A DNA stretch of 64,000 bases from Dermatemys mawii (taxonomy: Eukaryota; Chordata; Testudines; Dermatemydidae), in assembly GCA_007922305.1 (NCBI GenBank), contig ML677364.1, forward strand, positions 22,551,326-22,615,325, in the 5' to 3' direction. Under the pieces are notes generated by a model, which had not been told where the DNA came from, did not search any database, and was given only the letters and a program-made list of their open reading frames with translations. Made by a program: the position numbers and the translations under genes. Position 1 is the first letter of the stretch, and every line of letters begins with the position of its first letter. This document shows, piece after piece, positions 23,701 to 35,600 of this stretch.

Positions 23701-26700
23701 AGAGCCAACAGATCATACCAGCAATTGTTACTTCTGTATGGTGCCTCCAGTTGGGAAAGGTGTGTCAAAGAAGAAAAAGTGGACTGTGCATTATCCAAAC
23801 ATTCCATCAGCTATACACCCAATACCCCACGGAGAAGGACTGCTGGTTCCTGATGCACCAGAATCATTCTCACTTGAGTCAGACGAGGAAGAGGATGAAA
23901 CTTCTGGTCCTGAACCATCAATATGTCAGGACCCACATTTTCTCCCATCCTCCTCCTCTGAACCACACCTCATAACACAAGCTGAACTGAATGACCTTGT
24001 CAGGGATTTGGAACTACCCAAGAGTAAGGCAGAGCTGTTGGGCTCCAGACTACAGCAGTGGAATCTCCTGGCAGGTGATGTTAGGGTTTCCATGTTCCGT
24101 GACCGTCAAAAGGATCTTGTCCCATTCTTCTTCATGGAAGGTGATCTTGTAGCCTGCAACAACATCGATGGTGTGATGGCAGCCCTCAACATCGTTCACG
24201 ATCCAGATGAGTGGAGACTTTTCATTGATTCATCGAAGACGAGTCTTAAAGCTGTTTTGCTGCATAATGGCAATGTTTTGCCATCAATTCCAGTTGGTCA
24301 TGCAGTCCATATGAAGGAAACCTATGACAACATGAAACAACTTTTGAGGTGCATAAACTATGACCAACATCAGTGGCAGCTTTGTGGCAATTTGAAGGTT
24401 GTTGCTCTCTTGCTTGGTCTGCAGACTGGATACACAAAGTATTGCTGTTTTCTCTGCGAATGGGATAGTTGTGCAAGAGATTCCCACTACATGAAGAAAG
24501 ATTGGCCACTCCGACAGTCATTGGAGCCTGGGAGGAAAAGTGTTCAGCATCCACCACTTGTTGAATCAAGGAAGATTTTGTTACCACCCTTACACATCAA
24601 GCTGGGTCTGATGAAGAACTTTGTCAAGGCCATTGACAAAACACAAGCAGCTTTCAAGTACCTCCGTGGAAAATTTCCAAGGTTAAGTGAAGCTAAGATA
24701 AAGGAAGGTGTCTTTGTTGGTCCTCAGATTCGTGAACTTCTTCGAGATGATGCATTTGACCGTGCACTGCGTGGCAAGGAAAAGACGACATGGAAAGCCT
24801 TCCAGTTAGTGGCAATACATTTTCTCGGAAACAACAAGGCAGACAACTACAGGTTGTTGGTGGAAAACCTCCTCAAGGCATACAAAAGCCTTGGTTGCAA
24901 CATATCACTAAAGATACATTTTTTGCACTCTCATCTAGATTTTTTTCCACCAAACTGCGGAACAGTGAGCGACGAGCACGGTGAGCGATTTCACCAGGAC
25001 ATTGCAACAATGGAGAAACGCTATCAGGGCAAATGGAGCCCATCAATACTTGCAGACTATTGCTGGACAGTGACAAGAGATGCTCCATTTAATGAATACA
25101 AGAGACAAGCCAAGAAGCACCGAGTAGACACTGAATAGGACTAAACTACGTACATAATAGTGTTTTGCCTTTTGTTTCATAATACATTTTATTTATATAA
25201 CCCTTTTGCTGATTTTTTAAGTGTTACATAAACAGGACGGGTGAAATATTATCATGTAAAGCAACCATAAACACATGAAAAGACCTAGGTTTACAATTTA
25301 TGATTAAAACTCTACTATCTACACAATATACATAGACATAAAATGTAAAAACTTAAATATCTTAGAAACAGTAGCCAATCAGTTGTGCTGAATTCAAATA
25401 TGACCATTAAAACATCAAAATACATAATAAATATCACATTTTATCTCTGAAGCAGACGACTTCTAAAAAATTGTAGACCAGTGTAACAGCATGCATATGC
25501 TAACTATTGTGTTTTCAATAAATACGGCACACTGCTTTTTTCCCCTGAGAAGATACCATGTGCTTTTTATAAGCCGAACATTAATGTTGTGATGGAGTTA
25601 GACCAGAAGGATATGGGAGAGTGCTGGAAGGCAGGTATATCAGCCTCAGGCTGTGCAGGTCCCTGTTCCCTGGATAGCCAAACAAAGACTACTCCAGGCC
25701 AATCAGGAAGCTTCTAGAAAGGAGTAGAAACAACTAGCCTGATTGGGACACCTGAAGCCAATCAGGCACTGGCTGAAACCAGTTAAAAACCTCCCAGTTA
25801 GTCAGGTGGGTGTGGGTGTCGGGAGCAGTGGGAGGAAGTTATGCTGTTGGTGAGACTGAGTGGTGGACAACATATCATCCAGAAGGAAGGAGGCCCTGAG
25901 GTAAGGGTGAAGTGGAGTTTGAAGAACTGGGGACTGCTGTGGGGAAGTAGCCCAGGGAATTGTATTGTGTTTTGTGGATAAAAGGTCAGCCATCTTAGCT
26001 GATACTATTAGGGTCCCTGGGCTGGAGCCCGGAGTAGAGGGCGGGCCTGGGCTCCCCCCACTTTTTCCACCTTCCATACTGGCTTGTGATGAAGGTAACT
26101 CACTAGGCAGTGACTCTTGCCAATTATACTGAGAAAGGGAGGTCACTCAGGGGCCTGGATGAGTTTCTGAGGCCCCTAAATCTGCCAGGAAGCGCAGGAC
26201 CCACAAGTACAAACTTGGAGCTTTGCCACAATGTGTTTTACCTCTTACCCTACTTTTCTCGGTGTGTTTGTTGTTTTTATGGAGGTTTTTTAGAAAGAAA
26301 AGAACAAGCAAATGCACAACAAACATATAGAAATATACTTTTTGTAAAAGTTTGAAGTTCTTTTTATTGCAAAGGAACTGTAAGGGCTACAGGCAAAAGT
26401 TTTGTGTTCTTGTTCTGCTATAAACCACTCTTACCTGTCTTTCTAAGCTACTGAACGTCCTTGCCATTACTTGTAATTATTTCTAATAAAAGTTTGTATT
26501 CACGTTTTTTTTAATTTTTAGAGACCCCACTGAAGAAGAGAACTGAAATTCTTTATCCAAGAAACAATACGATTGAAGTGGACCTAGGTAAGAAATGGGC
26601 GTATAGTGCATTATAAAAATTGAGTATTTTGTCTCATTGTCAATGCATAACCCTTTTATTATGGTTCTCAGACTTCTTCAGTATGGGAAACCTTTCTTAT

Positions 26701-29700
26701 ATTTTCCAAAAAATCATTGAATCTCCATTTATATTATTTTTTTTTAAAAAAAGGGGTTGAGATTCCTCGTCTATCTTTTGGGATCGTTAAAAAGACTGAG
26801 GCTCTGGCTGGGCTTATTACTGGCTGAAGCAGCAGCTGCAAAGTAGTCTACTCGATAACTTCTGATGATACTCAATATTTATGTAGGAACTTGCAGTGAA
26901 GAGGGTAAAGGGGAGGTTCAGAAAAGGGCAATGAGAATAATTAGGGATGTGGAAAAAATCTTAATGAAGCAAGATTGAAGAGATTTGGATTGTTTACCTT
27001 AGAAAGGAAATGAACAAGAGGGGACATGATAGACGTCTTCCCCACAAACAAACAAAACCCCACCCTGCTCTAAGCAGAGTTTTCATTCCAAAAAGGGAAA
27101 AGTGCCAGAGACTGCATGGTCTGCTTGGTACTGTGCTACTGCTATTGATTTCATGTGGAAGATGTTCAGATGCCATGTTGATGGGCAGCAATATAAAACC
27201 CAAAGTTAGATACAAATATATACAATAATAAATTATTTTGGAGGTAGGAGCTTCTGCCCTTCTTGTCTCCTAACACAATGAGAAGTCTTTTGATTAGAGT
27301 GAAAAGGCGGCAGATGTGAAAACTAAGTACTTTTGGCACATGTAATTAGATTGTAGAACTTGCTTTGGCAGGAAGTCTTTGAGCCCACAACTTAGGTTCA
27401 AGAACTGTTATGGATGTTGATAGAGATAATGAGAATAGCCACACTTTTTACAGTTAATGATGTGATTTATTTATAACCTGGCTGTGTTTTCAAATTTTAA
27501 AATAAAAACCTGCTAGAAGTTGGGCCTGGCTTCGATAATTGCCCAGTTCTGCGCCTGAAGCATCTGATGCTGACTGCTTTTAGAAGACAGGACACTGGGT
27601 TAGATGAACCATAGGTCTGATCCATTATGGCCATTGTTATGTTCTTAACCAAACCTGCATTTTTGTATCTCTTTAGATTGTCCAATCATGTCTTTCCTGT
27701 CTGTGTGTGTGTGTGTGTGTGTTTAGGGCCGGGGGAGGAGTGGTGGTCTTGGAAGGATTAGAATGGGATTTGCTTGCAGACTGAGATGTGCACTCTGATC
27801 TTTCTCAACCCTTAAATGAAGAGCTGGGGAATGTTGAAACTTTAACATATTTTTTTCCAGTTAGAAGTTAACAAAAGCAAACATAATAGCATTTTAAGCA
27901 GCTTGGATAAATGCCACTTCTTTCAGGCTCTGATCCTACAAACACGTATTCACATGAGTTACTTCATACACATGTTTACTGGATTGGGCCTTAATCAAAT
28001 TTCCCTTGCTTGTATTTGGAATATCATAATTCTACCAGTTTTCCAATTGTTTGCAGAGTCTCTCAGGGAAAATAAAGCAGGCAAGATGTGAATTTCTAAT
28101 GTTAAAAATTGTCTGTTGTCTATCTGTTGAAAAGAAACAACAAAGGCACAAATCTGTGTATTTTACTTTGTGGGTCACTTTTAACCTTACAAATGGGAAA
28201 AGCTGAAATTTTTACCACAAACAAAATCCATGTAAAAATTGTATGATTAACAACAAAAAATGCACTGCTTTTGTTGCTTCATGTCCTGTATGCTGTTTGG
28301 CTTATGAATTCTTTGCGGCAACCCTTTACTCCCGAGGCAATTGTGCATGTACAGAATTCATGTCCAGTGCAGAGTTTTTCCCCTGAAGAAAATACATTTT
28401 GCCCAAGAAATGCTGCAGTTTCACCTTTTCCCAACAAGAGGCTGTTGTGGCACCTGAACAGCTGGCTGACTGGCATTACAGCAGCCTGCCAATGGAGTCA
28501 GAGTGGGATACATGGTATTGCTGGGAGGTTACGGACTGGAGTCCAGAAGGGCTAATGAGGAGCACGGGCGGGACATGTGCTTAGGAGCTAGTGGACTGAC
28601 AACATTGAGCCAGGGGCTGACTAGGAGGGGGCTTCAGGGCCACATGATGGTGGGGGATAGGAGGGCTGTCTGAGGATGGGGCCAATGTGCCTGACTGAAT
28701 GGGAGAGGCTTGGGGTCAGCTGGGGTCTGCATGTGAGAAGCTCCTCAACTACCTAAGGACCCCCCCCCCCCCAAAAAAAAGAAACTGTTCCATACTTCTC
28801 CCACCCACACCCAACAACCCTCCAAGTTTACTCCAAGGCTCCTTCCCTGCTCCCTCAGCTCCTCCATTACCCCTGACTCCCTCAAGTCTTTGCACTGCTT
28901 CTGTGGGGTGCAGAAATACAGTTCTGTATTTAGTTTAAATGAATTACTCAACGTTCTGTGTTAATATGCCTAGTAAGGAATTTGTCAAAAAAAAAAAAAT
29001 TCAGAATTTTTTTTGTCTATATTGTTAGACATACTTGCTGACGGGTATTTTGAAATTGCCAAAATAATTGAAACTGGTGTGTTTATATTGTTTTGACAAT
29101 AAAATATGCAGAATTTTAAAATATTGTGTACAGAATTCTTAGGTGCAGAATTCCCCCAGGAGTAGCATACTTGTGTGAAAAAGCATTTATTTCACTTTTG
29201 GTGCACAACCTTAACAAAAAGTGGTTCTGGAATTTTGCTTCCAACAAATATGATCTTATGTCTTCTACAATAAGAGTCTGTCCACCACACTTCAAGAAAA
29301 TTTTTGCAGGATAAAGAACAACTGATTTTGTCTTAGTGATCTGTTGTATCTTGACCAAATGTAGAAAATGACAAGGTTTGAGATGTATTTAAACTTCTCC
29401 TAATTTTTGTGGATGGAAGAGTTTTTTGTATTTGTTCTTTTATGAATTTTCTGCTGTGACCTTTTTGAGCTTCACACTGAATCCATAAACCTTAGAGAAC
29501 ATTTTTTCATCCATAGATGTGTCAAATTTAAGAGGCAATTATGGTTATTTTGTTCGGAATAGAATTAACATATTTATTCTCTGAAGGGATTAATTGACTG
29601 AGCTCTAATTTGCTAGGTTAGCTCATGTAAAACAAACAGCTGACCTGATCATCTAACAAAGGATCTGCTAAAGCTTCATAGTTCTGTAAACTGCCTTCTT

Positions 29701-32591
29701 TGTTCTGTCAGATTGCTCTTTAGATTTTTACTGGTGTTCATTGCTAATGTTTCCCATGCTCCTATACGTGTCTATCTAATGACTATGCAAAGTAAATGCT
29801 ATCTCATGGCCATTTTCGAATGCTGTTTTCCAGGGTCCAATGTTATTGTGGACTGCAACATATCAAGTTTTAAAGATAATTCAATTGCTATATCCTGGAG
29901 ATTCAATAATACTTTAGTCAATTTTTTGTTTATGGGGAGAGTCCAAGAGGGAAATCAGTAAGTATATTTGCATATAAAAATGTATATCAGTTGATCACTG
30001 ACTGCAATGTATGAAAATACCCTTAGTGTTTGTAATGCTTCTCTTTGCTTCCTAGGAGAGATCCAAAGTCTGGGTTTCTTAGAGACCAAATTGGACAACT
30101 AGTATTCTATTAAACTTCAATAGACCCCAAGAGAAAAAAATAACAGATACTTCGGAACATATTCCTTTACAAAAAATCTGTTCACTGGGCATGGCCCCAT
30201 TTGGGGGGTATAACCCCCAAACATCACCAGTCTGCGTTGGTTTTACCCCCTGCCCCAAGAAAAATATTCCTGAAAGTTAAGTATATGAGCTACTGAAGCA
30301 AATCTGTCCAACAGCTGCATATAGAAACCTCATGTGCTTTTTAGAAAATAGAATACTAGCAGTTTTGCCAACCCTAAGAGCTCAAAAATCATGAGTTAAG
30401 TCTTCCAAAATAGCAAAACTGTCTCAAAAAATCACAAGATTTATAAAAATAGATGTAGGGTTCTTTCTATTTGCCCTTTGGTTTTTGGGTTGTACTTGGT
30501 TGTACTCATTGTTAAGCCTTTCTCCAACTACGAAGGGCAGAATGCTTTTTTTTTTTTTTAAATGACTGAGATTCTGAAGAAATTTGTTTAATTATGTGAT
30601 CTAGGGATTTCAGAAAAATGCCAAATATTATGAGATTTTGTAATAATCATAGAAACGTAGAGTAGGAAAAGGACCTAGAGAGGTCATCTAGTCCAGCAAC
30701 CCCCAATCTGATGGAGGACCTAGACCAGAGGTGGGCAACCTGTGGCCCATCAGGGTACTCTCTGGCTGCTCACTAGCAGTTTGTTTACATGTGCATGGCC
30801 ACCTACAGCTCCCAGTGGCCATGGTTTGCCGTTGCTGGCCAATGGGAGCTAGACAATCCCAGATAGGTGTTTGTCTAACGTGTTATTAATATCCTTCAAT
30901 GATGGGGATTCCACAACCTCCCTTGGTAACCTATTCCAGTATTGATTTCAGTGTACACATAGACGGTTTTCCTACTATCTAACCTCAGTCTCCTTTGCTG
31001 CAGATTAAGCCGATTACTACTTATCGTAGCTTCAGTGGTCAAGGGGTACAATTGATCAGCGTCCCTTTGTATTAGCCCTGACTGTGTTTGAAGACCGCTA
31101 CCAACTCCCCCTTCAGTCTTCTTAAGACTAAACATACCCAGGTGCTTTTCTTAACCTTTCTTCATCGGTCATGTTTTCTAAACCTTTTATTGTTTTTCAT
31201 TGCTCTCCTCTGGACTTTCTTCAAATTATCCTCCATTTTTCTCAAAGTGTGGCTCCCAAAACTGGACACAGTACTCCAGCTGAGGCCTCCCCAGTGCCCA
31301 TAGTGTGGAACAATTAGCTCCTGTCACTCACATACAACACTCATGTTGATGTACCCTGGAATACTAGCCTTTTTTGCAAGTGCATCACATTGTTGGCTCA
31401 TACTCAATTAGGGCTACTGCTTTCCTCTTATCCGCTTTGTCAATAACTTTGTCAAAGAAGGAAACTAGGTTGGCTTGGTGGGGTTCTTGACAAATCCAAG
31501 TTGTCTATTACTTGTCACTCTGTATGCTTACAAATCAGTTGTTTGAAATATGAGAGTTGGCAGCACTATATATAGAATTGCCTCATGTCTTTCTCTCTCA
31601 CTGAGCAATGACGACATGAATAAGATTCTTACATGTACAGTAACTCCTCACTTAAAATCATCCCGGTTAACGTTGTTTCAATTAGGGAGTAAGCTTGTTT
31701 AAAGTTGCGCAATGCTCCCTTGTAAAGTTGTTTGGGAACCACCTGCTTTGTCCACTGCTTGCAGGAAGAGCAGCCCGTTGCAGCTAGCTGGTGGGGGCTT
31801 GGAACCAAGGTGGACCGACAGCCCCACATCATCTCCTCTAAGTTCTCTGTGTGGCAGTCACCCAGCAGGCTATCAATTGCTGGCAGTTCAGCTGTCCCTC
31901 CCGCACTGCTCTGTACTGCTCCTGCCCTCTGCCTTGGAGCCGCTCCCAGACGCCTCCTGCTTGCTGTGCCAGGGAGGGTGGAAGTTGGGGGGCTAATGTC
32001 AGGGTACCTTCCTCCCCCTACTCTTGCCTCCCTCCCCCCTGCTTACTCCTTCTCCATATAGAGCAGGGATGGAAATGCAACAGGGCTCAGGATGGAGAGA
32101 GGTGGCGACAGCTGCTGACTCAACTTCTGATCTTTTTAAATGCAATGTACATAGAGTGTAGTGTCAGCATGCTTAAAGGGGCAATGCGTATAGGGTGACC
32201 AGATGTCCCAATTTTATAGGGACAGTTCCAATTTTGGGGTCTTTTTCTTATACAGGCTCCTATTACCACCCACCCCCTGTCCTGATTTTTCACATTTGCT
32301 GTCTGGTCACCCTAAATGCGCCTCTCTCCCACACACAGGGTGTGTGTGTGTCTGTATGCCATGCTATCTCCCCTCCCTCCATTCGTGCTGCCTTGTAGAG
32401 TGTGAGGCTACATTAACAACAATGTGTTAACCCTTGAAGACTCAGTCCAATGCTAGTTCATCATTTATCAGTAAGGCATTCCCTGGGAAGTATCCCACCC
32501 TCTTACACCCTCTAACTTCACCACCTCAACCAAGCTTCACAATCATCATTGCTATGTACAGTATCAAATTGTTTTTTTGAAACTTATACTC

Positions 32592-32626
<35 letters not shown>

Positions 32627-35600
32627 GAAATATAATATATAATTTTATAAATATAAATATAAAAATATATTTTTTCCCCTGGAACCTAACCCCCCCATTT
32701 CCATTAATTCTTATGGGGAAATTGGATTTGCTTAACATCATTTTGCTTAAAGTCGCATTTTTCAGGAACATAACTACATAAGCGAGGAGTTACTGTATGT
32801 AAATGTAGTCTGTTTTGATTGAGAGCTCCTGGTGCTGTCTCCATGTGTCTACACGTGAGACCGTACTCTTGACTGGAGTTCTGAGGTACATCTGTAATTC
32901 AGATAATTTATAATTGTAGACTCCAGATATCCGTCTGTTTTGAAAAGATTCAAACATATTTCAGAAGATAAAATATAACCATTGTCCTGTTTTGTTTTCA
33001 AATGAAAAAACCTGCCTAATGCAGCTTTTATTATTTTAATTATTCACTACCTTTTTGGATAGAGAAGATTCTCTCTCCAATGGGTACTTATTCTCTACAG
33101 TGACACTCAACATCACAGAAGTGAAGCAGGAGGATTATGGACGTCAGTTTGTGTGTCATGCTGGTGAAGTTGCAGCTTACATTGCATTAAGACAGCCAGG
33201 TCAGGCCTTCAGTCTTAATAATATTCTCAACAGCTCTAGTAGTCAGGAGTTAATTTAAAAAGGAGATGAGGGGAACACTTTGAAAAGGGACAGGCTAAGG
33301 GTATGAAAATTTGGGATAATGGGCAGGAAAGAGGTTATAAAATCATTGTAATCTGGAGTAGCGTCATTAATGTCAACGGAGTTACTATAGGATTATTCAC
33401 AAAAACATCAGTGGTAAGGCAGATGGTGTAGAATATATATGGAAAAGCAAATTCTGAATTTGCGTCCGACATCTGATTCTGAGAGTTATGCTTCTCCAGC
33501 TAGAGGACCAAAGCGTTCTGTGTTCCCATGTGTCCAGTCAAGACTGCATAAATTTCAAGTACTGAATATCTTCAATGAACTGCTTACAAACAAGGTGTAG
33601 ACATAGAATTATTTATCAGCAATTATCTGTCAAATAATTTGGAATAATGAATACATTCAAGAAAATCACAATCAGTTTGCACACAGTTCATGAACAGAAA
33701 AAGAGAGAGATGTAAAGAGGAGAGAGGTCAGATTTTTGTTATGGGTTATTCACACAGTTATAACTGTCTTTTGGCAGACTAAAAAGGCTTTAATTTCAGA
33801 ATTCTACACAGTTTTGTTTGAATGTTTCTAACTTGACCAATGATGCCATTTCAATATATTGCATATTTTTCCTTTGCTGATGTAGTTCGAAATTTTCAAG
33901 GATACTTGATTGGAGGACTCCTTGCACCAGTGTTTGTAACAGTTGTGGCCATATTAATTTACAAGTGTTTCAAGGTCGACATTGTGCTCTGGTATCGAAA
34001 ATCCTGTTGTCCTTTTCTGACTAAAGAAGGTAGGTGTGTATAGCCATGGAGCTAATGTATATGGAATACAATCCCAGGATTCATTACAAATTCTTAAGAG
34101 AATGAGAAGCTACATTTATTTTGTGTAGCCTTTTTAAGGGGGAGCAAATGCAGGAAGTGTCCCTGAACGAGCAAGCTTGTTTGGAATTTCTATCTGTTGT
34201 GTTGTGTTTCCAATATGGATGATGGAAAGATTGAGTACCAGATTTTTAAAAGGGCTTCTTGTCAGTGTCCTTTTTTGCAGTCACGCTCTTCTCCAGTGTA
34301 TTTTACTCACCATCAGTTTGAGTGCAAATCCTCTTTTAGATGCAGAAGTACTTCAGTATGGGCATATTAGGGTGTCATTGTTATTTGTATGGTGGTAGTA
34401 CCTAGAAGCCCAGAGACCTCTTGTGCTAGGTTCTGTACAAACATAAAGCAAAACGATGATCATCTCTGCACTGAATAGTTTACAGTTTATCATATCTACC
34501 TGTTGTCTATGGAGTCAAACTGTCAAGGGGAATGCAAGGTGCCAGTGGAAAGATTCTGGTTAGCATGCGAAGCAGTGATCACAGAACACCACTAGTCTAA
34601 TCATTGTCCAGTGTAAGTATAACAACAGAGATGGAAGGGTTCAAAAGAGGACAATTCAATATTTTTGTAGATATTGATATTGCACTCCTATGAGGCATAG
34701 GGACAGGAGTGGGAAAAGTGTGCTTGTCGGAAAACATTATAATTTTAACTGTAAGATGTGAACCTATGATTCACTGAAGGTGGAAAAAATACATGGGTGC
34801 AGTCTTTGAAAGTGCAAAATATGTTCCAACAAAAAAGGAAGTCTGCCATTTGAAAATCTGGGCTTAAACACACTTTGACCAGAGGGTGTGAAATGCCTTT
34901 ATATATAAAAAAAGCTACCAGATGTTGGCTTGTGTAGGTAGTAAAGCAGGTATGTAAATCTGCTAGAAACACAAACCTTTTTCAGGTTTATCTGCTCTCT
35001 GCTTTGCAGGGAAACTGTTTCTAACTGCGAGACATGCATACTACAAAATATTTACAACTGCAGAGCAGTTCTTGTAATGAAAGGCTGATGTCAGCTGCAG
35101 CAGTAGCTCTTGGTGACAATGTGATAAGGTAGTTTGTTGCTCAGTGTTAAAACAGAAATCAGGGTAGTTCTCAACCTTTCCAGATGACTGTGTCCCTTTC
35201 AGGAGTCTGATTTGCCTTGCGTACCTCATGTTTTACCTCAATTAGAAACTCGGGCTTCGGCTTCAGCACCTTACGGTAGGGCTTGGGCTTGGGCTTTCTG
35301 TCCTGGGCCCCAGTGAGTCTAACGCTGGCTCGGGTGACCCCATTGAAATGAACTCTTCCCCAGTTTGAGCATCGCTGATACACTATATAGAGCGGTATAA
35401 ATAAGTCCTTGTCTGTATGAAATTTTAGTTTGTACTGGCTGCGCTAGTGTGTTTTATGTAGCCTGTTGTAAAACTAGGCAAATATCTAGATGAGTTGCTT
35501 TACCCCATGGAAGACCTCTGAATACTCACAGGGATGCACATGTCCCTGGTTGAGAACCACTGTGCTAAGGCAGCAGTAAAGATCTTTTAGCTAGCCCTGT

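Larger units (their letters stand above)
31638..32795. mobile_element. Tigger/pogo-like element with TA target
   Basis: Ends CAGTAACTCCTCACTTAAAA and, inverted, CAGTAACTCCTCGCTTATGT, each beside TA (31636-31637 and 32796-32797), as in Tc1/mariner-pogo elements. Subterminal sequence near the right end (GGAACCTAACCCCCCCATTT, AAGTCGCATTTTTCAGGAAC) is typical. Interior GC-rich and without a transposase frame, so non-autonomous. Contains a nested MITE and a microsatellite. Confidence 0.75.

Noticed and set aside
23450..25138. The intronic frame as an alternative exon of IL1RL2
   Set aside because: It has its own start and stop, no receptor-like domain and no matching splice sites; a transposon protein fits better.
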